Below are positions 1 to 7,851 of a stretch of DNA of 64,000 bases, piece by piece (positions within the stretch are counted from its first letter, which is position 1; each line of letters starts with the position of its first letter). Origin of the DNA: Nitrospira sp. GTDB taxonomy: Bacteria > Nitrospirota > Nitrospiria > Nitrospirales > Nitrospiraceae. The stretch is taken from positions 1-64,000 of the forward strand of contig JADYYH010000024.1 in NCBI GenBank assembly GCA_020853775.1, given 5' to 3'. Under the pieces are notes generated by a model that was not told the DNA's origin, made no database searches, and saw only the letters and a list, made by a program, of their open reading frames with translations. Both the position numbers and the translations under genes were made by a program.

Positions 1-125
1 CTGCGATTCAGACGTACATCACCACTCACAACCAAAATCCTCGCGTGTTCACCTGGACGGCGTCCGCGGAGAGCATTGTGGCCAAGGTCGCCAAATGTAA
101 AGAAGCGTTGGACGCACTACACTAG
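1..125 (+). CDS. IS630-type transposase, C-terminal fragment
   Basis: The frame beginning at base 3 is open from the window edge to a TAG at 123-125. It reads as the tail of an IS630-family DDE transposase: the run THNQNPRVFTWTASAESI followed by a lysine/cysteine-rich end CKEALDALH is the usual C-terminus of that family. Only about 40 codons are visible, so it cannot be judged whether the rest is intact. Its stop codon lies inside the CTAG where the neighbouring IS1182-type element begins, so the downstream element sits exactly at the end of this gene. The family call rests on the C-terminal motif only. Confidence 0.7.
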   Translation, partial: AIQTYITTHNQNPRVFTWTASAESIVAKVAKCKEALDALH

Positions 126-141
126 GAACCTGTCCGACATT
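126..141 (+). repeat. left terminal inverted repeat of IS1182-type element
   Basis: This repeat pairs with 1693-1708 at 15 of 16 positions. The single difference is A versus G at the third base. Confidence 0.85.
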
Positions 142-220
142 AGCTCCGGAAACCGCTTGCCTGCCCCCTCTGAGGCGTGTATAGGTGTAACTATCTAGCC
201 ATCAGAGAGGAGGCCCTGCG

Positions 221-1615
221 ATGACCACCCGCACCTTTCGCCCCTATGCTCCCGACGAGCTGTGGCTGCTGCCGCCCTCGCCGCACGAGTGGTTGCCGGA
301 GGACCACCTGGCCTATTTCCTGTCGGATCTCGTGGACGAGCTGGATCTGAGCCCGATCCTCACGACCTATGGCGGGGTGACCCGCGGGACTGTGCCCTAT
401 CACCCCGCGATGCGGGTGAAGGTGCGGCTGTAGGCGTACGCCGTGGGGATTCCAGCGTCGCGGCAGATTGCCTGGGAACTGGAAACGGATGTGGCGTTTC
501 GGGTCCTGGCGGCGAACCAGCGGCCGGATTTCCGGACGCTCAGCGACTTCCGCCAGCAGCATCTGACGGCGCTGACCGACCTGTTCGTGCAGGTCTTGAA
601 GCTCTGTCAGCGGGCGGGTGTCAAGCTGGGGCACATCGCTCTGGATGGCACCAAGATCAAGGCGAATGCCTCGAAGCCCAAGGCCATGAGCTATGGCCGG
701 ATGGTGCCGGCGGAGGCCCGGTTGCAGGCCGAGGTCGACGCGCTGCTGGAGCAGGCCGAGGCGGCCGAGGCGCGGGATGAGGCCACCTATGGTCCGGATC
801 GGCGCGGCGATGAGCTGCCAGCCGAGTTCGCACGGCGTGAGCAGCGGCTCGAGACGATTCGAGCGGCCAAGGCGGTGGTGGAGCAGGCGGCGCAGGACGC
901 CCAGCCGCCCAAGGAGCCCCGTCGCGGGCGGCCCCCGTCGCCTCCCCGCTCGGTCCCGCCCCCGAAGGCCCAACGCAACTTCACCGATCCGGAGAGCCGG
1001 ATCATGCCAGCCCCGGACGCCAAGGGGAGTGTCATCCAAGGGTACACCTGTCAGGTGGCGGTGGACGCCCACGCGCAGATCATCGTGGCGGCCGACGTCA
1101 CCGACGAGCCCAATGACAACCAGCAAGCCCCGCCGATGCTGACGGCGGTACTCGCCCAGACCGGGCAGGTGCCGCGGGTCGCCAGCCTGGACGCGGGCGA
1201 CTTCAGCGAAGCGACCGTCGATGCGATCGCGCCCCTGGGCTGTGAGCCGTTGCTGCCGCCGGATCGGCAGATGCAGGGGCAAGCGATGCCCGCCGCCCCG
1301 CACGGCCAGCCGCCGGCCGGTCTGTCGGTGGCCGGGCACATGCGACGCACCTTGCAGACCCAGCGGGGGCGACGGCTCTACGCCCGCCGCAAGGCGATCG
1401 TGGAGCCGGTGTTCGGGCAGATCAAACAGGGGCGCGGGTTCCGGCACTTCGTGTTGCGCGGGTTGCAGAAGGTCCGCGGGGAGTGGGCGCTCATCTGTAC
1501 CACCCACAATGTGCGCAAGCTCTGGACCGCCCGGCGCCGTCGACGCCGATGCTCCGGTGAGCGAGTGCGGTTGCTCTGCGGGAGTCGGAAGGCGAAGCAG
1601 AACGCCCAGGAGTAG
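221..1615 (+). pseudogene. IS1182-family transposase, interrupted by an in-frame amber codon
   Basis: The frame starts at ATG 221 after a good GAGGAGG ribosome site and runs to TAG 1613-1615, about 464 codons, a normal IS1182 length. The N-terminal DUF772-type region (residues 1-140) and the catalytic DDE-type region are present, with ALDGTKIKANASK, then LDAGDFSEA and RRKAIVEPVFGQIKQGRGFR towards the end. One TAG at 431-433 interrupts the frame between VKVRL and AYAVGIPASRQIA. Relatives usually have Tyr there (LLYAY), so a Tyr codon to TAG change explains it. Nothing else is broken, so the lesion is recent or is read through. No function is expected unless amber is suppressed. Confidence 0.85.
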
Positions 1616-1692
1616 GTGGAGGCCGGTGGCCTGATCAGTCTGCCGAAGAGCAAACACTGACTCAGCCATCACAATCATGGTCCTCTCAGTTC

Positions 1693-1708
1693 AATGTCGG
1701 ACAGGCTC
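1693..1708 (-). repeat. right terminal inverted repeat of IS1182-type element
   Basis: This is the partner of 126-141. CTAG follows at 1709-1712. Confidence 0.85.
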
Positions 1709-1869
1709 CTAGTCGATCATCAGAAGGCCCGTCCATCGGGTCGAGAGCCGACCCGATTCCCTCCCCCCAAAGCTGGATGGACGCATTTCTTTCGAATATC
1801 ATAGGCTCTGCACTCCAGCAGCGAAAGATGACGGACGACCCCATAAGACAAACCAATCGGAGGTGCACC

Positions 1870-2439
1870 ATGTGGCCAACACGACTTCTTCTCGCCACGC
1901 TCGTCGCGAGTTGCTTCCTCGCCCCCAGTGTGCAGGCGCTTGAGTCCTCCTCGGTCGAAATGTGGGAATGTCCCGGCCCTGAAGGAACGACGCTATATAC
2001 CAACAAGGAACGACCTGACTGCCAGCCGAAAGCTCTCAAGGCGCTCTCCGTCGTCCCCACGATGCCGGACACGGTCTTCCCGCCCTCTACCAACGGCTCA
2101 TCCCCTCGCCAGGCCCCAGCCGCGAAGGATTATTCGTACGATACCCCGATCGGCGCCCAGCGCAATTTAACGCAGATACCGGATTACGGGCGCGATTGGT
2201 ATGCAGGCAACACTGCGGGCGGATCGGTCCAAGGGGAAGTCTGCTCCATGTACATGGAGTGGATCCAATTGATTCAGAATAGTCGCGGGGGGGTCTTTTT
2301 CGGAACCGATCCATCGTATGGAGGCAACCCAACGGCTCGTAACTGGCACGCCCCCAGTTATTCATTTTACGATAACGCCCGGTATGTGACACTGTCACGG
2401 ATATTCGGCGCAGGCTTCATACCAATCGGCTGTCGCTAG
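1870..2439 (+). CDS. secreted hypothetical protein (DUF4124-like start)
   Basis: This is a protein of about 189 residues. The start at 1870 is chosen because GGAGGT lies 7 bases upstream and because it puts a clean signal peptide (MWPTRLLLATLVASCFLAPSVQA, cleavage near residue 23) at the N-terminus; the frame is open further upstream but without a signal. The first mature segment, with WECPGPEGTTLYTNKERPDCQ, resembles the DUF4124 pattern of a small periplasmic domain with two cysteines. The C-terminal half is rich in Tyr, Gly and Asn and is not recognised. It stands alone between the IS element and convergent scpB. The role is unknown. Confidence 0.7.
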   Translation: MWPTRLLLATLVASCFLAPSVQALESSSVEMWECPGPEGTTLYTNKERPDCQPKALKALSVVPTMPDTVFPPSTNGSSPRQAPAAKDYSYDTPIGAQRNLTQIPDYGRDWYAGNTAGGSVQGEVCSMYMEWIQLIQNSRGGVFFGTDPSYGGNPTARNWHAPSYSFYDNARYVTLSRIFGAGFIPIGCR

Positions 2440-2455
2440 TCGATCACGCTCAGCC

Positions 2456-2505
2456 AGGAGGCCTCCGGGCATACGCTCTTCCCAGGAGCATCCCGAAGGC
2501 CTTCT
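2456..2505. terminator. hairpin between convergent genes, probable bidirectional terminator
   Basis: A 14-bp near-perfect stem pairs 2456-2469 with 2492-2505 (core AGGCCT/AGGCCT; one wobble and one mismatch) around a 22-base loop. It lies between the stop of the secreted protein gene (plus) and the 3' end of scpB (minus). There is no strong T tract, so efficiency is uncertain. Confidence 0.45.
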
Positions 2506-2598
2506 GTGTTCAGGAATGTTGGAGAGGAAATTCAGAATAGTGCAGAAAGAAATGTCCGGCACTGAACGGAGCAGAACCCACGGGTGGTGATGCAGGAA

Positions 2599-3528
2599 TC
2601 AGGATTCTTCTGCCACCTCGGCTACCATCAGCTCGCTGTGGGTATCACTTTCAATCGTGGTTGTCTCCGGCAATAGCTCACCATCGCCATTCACCTCCGG
2701 GAGTGCGGCGGACTCGGCAAGTCCTTCAGCGTCGCTTTCAGTCAAGGCTTCAGCAGTTGTGGACAACGACTCCCCACCCACCTGCTCAGACTCGTCGATG
2801 GGCAACATCGCCTGCTCGGATTCGCCCAACTCTTTGAACTCCCGGAGCGGCGGCAGCTGCGACAAGTCGCGAAGACCGAAATGTTCGAGGAACACCTTGG
2901 TGGTTCCGTACATGATTGGACGCCCGGGCTCCTCTTTCCTGCCGACGATACGCACGAGTTTTCGCTCCAGTAACGTCCGGATCACCCCCGACGTTTCGAC
3001 CCCACGAATCTGCTCAACCTCCCCACGGACGATCGGCTGCTTGTAGGCAATAATCGCCAGGGATTCAAGCGCGGAGCGCGAGAGTTTTGATGGAGCCTTT
3101 ACCTTTTCCAGCCGCTTCAGCCAGGGGGCAAACTCGGCCTTGGTCACGATGCGGTAGCCTCCGGCCACTTCTGCTAACTGCAGTCCGCGGCCGTCTTGCT
3201 CGTAATCATGACTGAGGCTGGTCAGCGCCTGATCAACCTCTTGCTTGGTCACGGCTCCGAGCAACGCCAAAAACCTCGTCACAGGAATCGGCTCGGCCGT
3301 CACAAAGAGCAATGCCTCAAGAATCCCCTTCAAAGCTCGCAGGTCGGAGAGGGCAGGATCAGCGGCGGGCGCCGACATCTCGGTGACAGCAGACTCGTCG
3401 ACCGCTGCGTCCGCCTCGGGGCCAGCAGACAAGGCAACCGGCTCTTCAGCGACAACCGCCTCCGTCTCCTCAACCTCGGCTGACTGCTCGACGGCATCCT
3501 CCACGCTGAGACTCATAGGTTCTTCCAT
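2599..3528 (-). CDS. scpB: segregation and condensation protein B
   Basis: ScpB is the winged-helix kleisin partner of the SMC-ScpA complex that compacts and segregates the chromosome. The recognisable core runs from LRALKGILEALLFVTAEPIPV (about residue 65) through LSRSALESLAIIAYKQPIVRGEVEQIRG and ends with GRPIMYGTTKVFLEHFGL. At 309 residues it is about 100 longer than usual, because of acidic low-complexity tails at both ends (about residues 1-60 and 240-309). ATG 3528 is preceded by GGAGGAG at good spacing. It overlaps the scpA stop by 16 bases, so the two are one translationally coupled operon. Confidence 0.93.
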   Translation of the reverse strand: MEEPMSLSVEDAVEQSAEVEETEAVVAEEPVALSAGPEADAAVDESAVTEMSAPAADPALSDLRALKGILEALLFVTAEPIPVTRFLALLGAVTKQEVDQALTSLSHDYEQDGRGLQLAEVAGGYRIVTKAEFAPWLKRLEKVKAPSKLSRSALESLAIIAYKQPIVRGEVEQIRGVETSGVIRTLLERKLVRIVGRKEEPGRPIMYGTTKVFLEHFGLRDLSQLPPLREFKELGESEQAMLPIDESEQVGGESLSTTAEALTESDAEGLAESAALPEVNGDGELLPETTTIESDTHSELMVAEVAEES

Positions 3529-4292
3529 TCAGACTCCTCCACTAGATCCCCTTCCGCCACCGCCGTAAAGGCACGGGAGACAAGAATTGCCCCGAAGGTT
3601 TCGCTTTGAAACACACGCACAACCCTGATGCGAATCAGTTCGAGCAAGGCCAGAAAGGTCACAATCACGACGAGCCGATGACTCGACTCCTCGAACAACG
3701 CCGTGAACGCCATCGACTCATGCACCTCCAGCGCTTCGATAATGGCGCTCATGCGGGTGCGGACCGTGAGGTTATCCGGGATGATTTCGACGAGACGCTT
3801 TCCGGGGTGACGGGACAGAACGCCCTGTAATGCGTCGACCAGATCAAATAGAGAAATCTCGTCGAGGAGGCTCTCGTCTTTTGCAACTTCGATGGGGGGG
3901 CCCGGCTCGCGGCCAAACGTGTCTCGCCACAGACGTTCTTGATAATCCAGCTGGGAAGCCGCCTCCTTAAACTGCTTATATTCGAGCAGTCGCCGCACGA
4001 GCTCTTCACGGGGATCGGGGCCCTCTTCTTCATCCACGGCCACTTCATCTGATGGCAACAACATGCGCGACTTGATGTGCAGCAACGTGGCCGCCATCAC
4101 TAAGAATTCCCCCGCCACCGCGAGGTTCAACTCCTTCATCACCGACAAATAGTCCAGATACTGCTGAGCGATCAGCGCGATCGGAATATCGTAAATGTTG
4201 ATTTCGTTTTTTTTGATAAGATGCAACAGGAGATCGAGCGGGCCTTCAAAATTCTCGATCTTAACTTGGTAGGGCAGTTCAGGTTGGTCCAT
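3513..4292 (-). CDS. scpA: segregation and condensation protein A
   Basis: ScpA is the kleisin that bridges the SMC heads and binds ScpB. The hallmark N-terminal segment is present: YQVKIENFEGPLDLLLHLI, then NEINIYDIPIALIAQQYLDYL and AGEFLVMAATLLHIKSRMLLP. The C-terminal winged helix follows (VVIVTFLALLELIRIRVV). The length of 259 residues is normal. It is first in a two-gene minus-strand operon and its stop overlaps the scpB start by 16 bases. The 98-base gap upstream holds an AT-rich stretch that could carry its promoter. Confidence 0.95.
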   Translation of the reverse strand: MDQPELPYQVKIENFEGPLDLLLHLIKKNEINIYDIPIALIAQQYLDYLSVMKELNLAVAGEFLVMAATLLHIKSRMLLPSDEVAVDEEEGPDPREELVRRLLEYKQFKEAASQLDYQERLWRDTFGREPGPPIEVAKDESLLDEISLFDLVDALQGVLSRHPGKRLVEIIPDNLTVRTRMSAIIEALEVHESMAFTALFEESSHRLVVIVTFLALLELIRIRVVRVFQSETFGAILVSRAFTAVAEGDLVEESEWKNL

Positions 4293-4390
4293 CAGGTACC
4301 AGACGCTCCCTTGGACAAATTTTTAATCTTATACCAATTTATGGGGGGATGGGGCAAGGTTAAAACTATATGTTGGGGTCTCTGACGGCG

Positions 4391-5497
4391 CTACTTCGCT
4401 TTGAGGATGTAGAGCAGGATCCCCACTGCCGCAACAAACAGGCTGATCGTCACCACCTGAGAGAATGGGCCGGCCTCAGGCCCAGCGGGCACAGCCGAGA
4501 CCACCCGGGCCGTTCTCATCATAACCGGAGGGCGAGCGAACGTGGCCTTCGTCAAGTCGTCAGCCTCCTTGAACGACGCGTCAGAAAAATCGGCTTGAGA
4601 GTTGAACCGCGCGGAGGCAAACGTGACCGCTCGCTCAAATCGCGCAAACAGGAAAAACGCCTCCCGCTCGAATTGCGTCGCGGAGAAATCGCACTTGCCA
4701 CGACATTGGGCACCGGAAAATCCGGTGCCCATATGGAATGCCGTGCGAGCAAAATTTGCATCCTGCTCGAACACCACTTCCAAAAACTCAGTCAAGCCTG
4801 GAAAATCAGCGCCAGGAAAGATAGCCGGGCCGTTGAACATCGACCGATGAAATCTGGCATGTGGCCCGAAGCGGGTATCGGAAAACATGGCCCCCTGCGT
4901 GAAGCGGTCCTGTACAAAATAGCTCTCCTTCTCGAATCTGGCATTCGACCCGTCAACCACACCGAGAAAGACTGTCCGCGACAAGTCAACGAGGCCCTCA
5001 AAACTGCTCTGCACCAAGACCACGGGGCCGGTCATCAGCAAAAAGCCGCGCTTGAGACGATTCAGGATCTGCCCCTTTACGCGCGAATGCTTGATCACGA
5101 ACGGCCCGCGGATAACATGGACCTCTTCATCGTTGAGTCCCTCGAGCACTCGACGATCTTCCAGAGACAATCCCTGCACCGCCGCAACCTTCTGCGCCGG
5201 CAATTCGTCGAGCACCAGATCTCCTTGAATGACCACTCCCGCCAGGTCAATGCCCTTCCCGGCCGCCAAGGCCTGCATGAGATCTTTCGCTGGAATGGCA
5301 CGGGCCTCCCGCTCCGCCTCCGTGCAACTGCTGCTCAAGTGCAGCGTGAACACAGCGCTCGCCGTCTTTCCACCCGTCTCACTCGTACATTCGGCGAAGA
5401 GGAGAGCAGGGAATATGACGGTTCCCGTGAGAATTCCTAGCAGCCACAGCGGGACCCGATGCCATCGTGTAGGCCGATCCAGCTTGGTCAGGCGCAT
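4391..5497 (-). CDS. secreted/membrane pentapeptide-repeat protein
   Basis: This is a protein of about 368 residues with an N-terminal signal or membrane segment (WLLGILTGTVIFPALLFA). A Cys-containing spacer follows, then about 150 residues of pentapeptide-type repeats with Phe or Leu at the centre every five residues (FDGSNARF, FSDTRFGPHARFHRSMF, FARTAFHMGTGFSGAQ, FASARFNSQADFSDASF). These fold as a right-handed square helix. A C-terminal transmembrane segment (VVTISLFVAAVGILLYIL) ends in KAK. ATG 5497 is chosen over a TTG 16 codons upstream because a GGGAG lies about 10 bases before it and the signal then starts the protein. The repeats are likely anchored outside the inner membrane. The partner is unknown. 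Confidence 0.75.
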   Translation of the reverse strand: MRLTKLDRPTRWHRVPLWLLGILTGTVIFPALLFAECTSETGGKTASAVFTLHLSSSCTEAEREARAIPAKDLMQALAAGKGIDLAGVVIQGDLVLDELPAQKVAAVQGLSLEDRRVLEGLNDEEVHVIRGPFVIKHSRVKGQILNRLKRGFLLMTGPVVLVQSSFEGLVDLSRTVFLGVVDGSNARFEKESYFVQDRFTQGAMFSDTRFGPHARFHRSMFNGPAIFPGADFPGLTEFLEVVFEQDANFARTAFHMGTGFSGAQCRGKCDFSATQFEREAFFLFARFERAVTFASARFNSQADFSDASFKEADDLTKATFARPPVMMRTARVVSAVPAGPEAGPFSQVVTISLFVAAVGILLYILKAK

Positions 5498-5536
5498 TCT
5501 TTGTCCACTCCCGCAGGAGAAGAATCGAGTGAACAC

Positions 5537-5564
5537 TTTACACAATCCCGCGCTTTGCTAGACT
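5537..5564 (+). promoter_or_regulatory. sigma70-type promoter of the Lon-like gene
   Basis: TTTACA (5537-5542), a 16-base spacer and TAGACT (5559-5564). The predicted transcript start is only 1-3 bases before the ATG at 5574, which has no Shine-Dalgarno sequence, so the mRNA may be leaderless. Confidence 0.45.
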
Positions 5565-5573
5565 TGTTCTCAT

Positions 5574-6254
5574 ATGCCCGCCGCCATCCTCCAGACTCTC
5601 TACCGAACAGGTTCGCGCATCCTCTGGATTCTGCCCCTCTGTGCCTGCCTCTTCCTCACGCCACTGCGACCAGCTGCCGCAGAATCAGTCGTCGAAGTTC
5701 CCATGTTGGCTGCTATTCAGGCTAACAATCTGGGCGTCTTCGAAGTACTCCTGATGCGCTGGGATCATCAGCCGACGCCTTCTCCGGCCATGCTGCAGTG
5801 GCAAGGCGGGAACATCAAACCCGGACAGACCAACCTTGGATCTTTGGCCCTCGCCTTCCAATATGCTCTCGAACATACGTCGACTGTTGACCACACCGGA
5901 ACGGTCAGTGTGATCGGCATTGCCTATACGGCAACCGGCACCGACGGGCCGAGCGCCGGAGGCGTCATGACGGTGGGATTTGCCGCACTCCTCAAAGGGG
6001 ATCAGATCCGTCGCGGAATTGCCATGACCGGCACCATCTCCCCAAACGGCACGATCGGCCCGGTGGGAGGCATTCCTGACAAAATCCGTGCAGCAGCCCG
6101 CGAAGGATATCGCACCATCCTCATTCCGCAGGGTCAACGGGACGATCCGCACTGGAACCTGCCCCGCCTGGCCTTGGAGCTCAATGTAGACATCAAAGAG
6201 GTCTCCACCGTGGATGAGGCCTACCGTCTCATGACAGGGGGCACTCTCAATTAG
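5574..6254 (+). CDS. exported Lon-type (S16) protease domain protein
   Basis: This is a 226-residue protein with a signal or anchor (residues about 14-36, ending LRPAAA) followed by a lone Lon proteolytic domain with no ATPase. The catalytic pair is visible: Ser127 in TDGPSAGGVMTVG and Lys170 in GGIPDKIRAA. The spacing of 43 equals that of E. coli Lon (Ser679/Lys722). TGTISPNGTIGPVGGI is also the family signature. It probably cleaves peptides or proteins outside the cytoplasm without ATP. No Shine-Dalgarno is seen; a promoter lies immediately upstream. It stands alone between two minus-strand genes. Family confident, substrate unknown. Confidence 0.85.
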   Translation: MPAAILQTLYRTGSRILWILPLCACLFLTPLRPAAAESVVEVPMLAAIQANNLGVFEVLLMRWDHQPTPSPAMLQWQGGNIKPGQTNLGSLALAFQYALEHTSTVDHTGTVSVIGIAYTATGTDGPSAGGVMTVGFAALLKGDQIRRGIAMTGTISPNGTIGPVGGIPDKIRAAAREGYRTILIPQGQRDDPHWNLPRLALELNVDIKEVSTVDEAYRLMTGGTLN

Positions 6255-6281
6255 CGACTTGCGGATCGCACCGCGCGCTGA

Positions 6282-6797
6282 TTAGTGTTCCGCCCCTACC
6301 CCCTCGACAATCGCTTGGTATTCCTCATTGGAGAGACGGTGCATCCCAAGGCTGAGCCGCCGCGATAATTCGGATTGCTCCTCAATGCCAAGAACCCGCT
6401 GGAGCAGTATCTGACATTCGGGGGCGTTCCCCTCCCAGCGTCGAACCGGAGTGATTCGAACGAATCCATAGCGGGCCTCCGTCCGCAACTCATCTTTCAG
6501 CAGTTCGTCCAAGGCTTGAAAGGGCTGGACCGGCGAGACAATCGAAAATTCTGCGCGAATGCCTTCCTTTAACACGTAGACCAGGCCATGTGATTCCGGT
6601 GTCAGGAACTTCTGAAGATTGTCGCGAATCAAGGATGTGCACAGTCCCCAGATGCCCGCGCCCAGCTGCAGCTCGGCACTTTCCGGAGACGTTCGTTCGC
6701 GCAAAGCCCCGGCGATAAAAAGAAAGTGGCTCATGTGAGGGCTGAGCGATTCGAATTGGCGGGCGTCGCCGCGAGCCGCATCCAAGCGATCCGACAA
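6282..6797 (-). CDS. hypothetical protein, 5' end probably frameshifted
   Basis: The open frame has no ATG near its start, only a TTG at 6797 with no ribosome site; the first ATG is codon 22. Just upstream, in the next frame, ATG 6859 preceded by GAAGG starts MPDVMLFFDAPG. Inserting one base at about 6828-6832 joins this to SELASRLPVLSDRLDAARGD without a break, giving a protein of about 192 residues. The gene therefore looks frameshifted, either truly or by a base-calling error. The product is cytoplasmic and mixed alpha/beta; no family was recognised. It is convergent with the Lon-like gene. Confidence 0.55.
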   Translation of the reverse strand: MSDRLDAARGDARQFESLSPHMSHFLFIAGALRERTSPESAELQLGAGIWGLCTSLIRDNLQKFLTPESHGLVYVLKEGIRAEFSIVSPVQPFQALDELLKDELRTEARYGFVRITPVRRWEGNAPECQILLQRVLGIEEQSELSRRLSLGMHRLSNEEYQAIVEGVGAEH

Positions 6798-6859
6798 AAC
6801 CGGAAGGCGCGACGCGAGTTCACTCCAGGCGCATCGAAGAACAGCATGACATCAGGCAT
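6798..6859 (-). other. likely out-of-frame 5' end of the preceding hypothetical gene
   Basis: ATG at 6859 with GAAGG about 11 bases upstream encodes MPDVMLFFDAPG and then runs out of frame. One extra base restores a continuous reading frame into the gene at 6282-6797. Confidence 0.45.
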
Positions 6860-6945
6860 GTTCAGTGGGACCTTCACTGACGAGAAGCAACCAGGCACGC
6901 AGAGGCATCGAGCGGGATCACCCGGTACAGCTGCATCAACCGAGG

Positions 6946-7554
6946 TTAATTGTTCCGATACTCGTCTGCGTCGTCGAGCAGATCTTCAGACTTTTCAAGA
7001 TAATCGACGTCGTCGTCCTCATTGTCGAGTCCGAGTTCTTCTTCGATTTCCTCTTCCATTTCCTCTTCTGATACGTCATCGAGATCTTCAGCCATCTCCT
7101 CGTCATCATCCTCGAGGTCAAGCTGCGTCGGCTCAATCTCGACCTTCGAGGCCTTCTCAGATTCCGGCACGACAGATTTGACCGGCTTCGATTCCGGAAC
7201 GGCCGCAGGGGCTTCCGCAGGCATCTTCACCTTGGGTGAAGCGGGTTTGGTCTTGGGCTTGGATGCGGGTTTCGGCGCAGGTTTGGCGGCTTTCGGTGTC
7301 GCTTTCGCCTTGGAGGCACGCGAGGCTTTCGCCGGAGCCGGCTTGCCGGCACGCTTCCTGGCAGTCTTCTTCATCGGCTTCTTCGCCGTCGCCTTGGGTT
7401 GCGCCGCCTTCTTCGCCTTCACCGGCTTCTTGGCTGTTGCCGCTTTCTTGGCTTTCACGGCTTTCTTGGGCTTGCTCGCCTTTTTGGCCACACTCTTTTT
7501 CGGCCGCGCAGCTTTCACAGCAGAGCGTTTCTTGGTCACGATCTTCTTCGCCAT
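6946..7554 (-). CDS. histone H1-like Lys/Ala/Pro-rich protein with acidic tail
   Basis: This is a protein of about 202 residues. Residues 1-125 are repeats of KKA, AKK and KPK type (VAKKASKPKKAVKAKKAA, KTARKRAGKPAPAKASRAS), like eukaryotic H1 and bacterial HctA/AlgP tails that bind DNA without sequence specificity. Residues about 150-202 are strongly acidic (DLEDDDEEMAEDLDD, EEEMEEEIEEEL). The start at 7554 follows GAGGAGGACGTGGA. The basic part should bind nucleic acid; the acidic tail could shield it or bind a partner. Low-complexity genes like this vary in length between strains. It is flanked by non-coding DNA on both sides. Confidence 0.8.
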   Translation of the reverse strand: MAKKIVTKKRSAVKAARPKKSVAKKASKPKKAVKAKKAATAKKPVKAKKAAQPKATAKKPMKKTARKRAGKPAPAKASRASKAKATPKAAKPAPKPASKPKTKPASPKVKMPAEAPAAVPESKPVKSVVPESEKASKVEIEPTQLDLEDDDEEMAEDLDDVSEEEMEEEIEEELGLDNEDDDVDYLEKSEDLLDDADEYRNN

Positions 7555-7851
7555 TCCACGTCCTCCTCTCAGGTCTTCAACATGGCACGTCGGTGGTAAA
7601 GCGGCCTCCATCTAGCATGAACGAACAGGTTCTTGCAACCTCTCCCATTCACGCGAAACTGTGTCAGCATGCAACGAAAAGGCGCGCCCCAGGGACGTGG
7701 CGCTTTGCTCCCGCCACCTTCGATTCGCCTGCCACAGTCCCTTCTACGAATGCGGGACCAGTCTGCGAGCAACTTGCTGAATCCTTCCGCATCGCGCCTG
7801 TCTCTATAATGTATAATGAACAGATCGATATTCACTGGAGTCAGGATTCCC

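Larger units (their letters stand above)
122..1712 (+). mobile_element. IS1182-type insertion sequence
   Basis: The element is bounded by imperfect 16-bp inverted repeats at 126-141 (GAACCTGTCCGACATT) and 1693-1708 (15 of 16 match as reverse complement). CTAG lies just outside both ends (122-125 and 1709-1712) and may be a 4-bp palindromic target duplication. Inside lies one transposase reading frame, interrupted by a stop codon. The element is about 1.6 kb, normal for IS1182. It sits directly on the stop codon of an IS630-type transposase, so the left edge of the window is an insertion hot spot. Confidence 0.85.

Noticed and set aside
191-1678. Long minus-strand open frame of 495 codons opposite the IS1182 transposase
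   Set aside because: It is the antisense of the transposase in GC-rich DNA, with Arg/Gly/His-rich composition and no domain. The transposase on the plus strand explains the openness.
4370-5440. 356-codon plus-strand frame opposite the pentapeptide-repeat gene
   Set aside because: The minus-strand protein has a signal, repeats and a C-terminal anchor; the plus frame has none.
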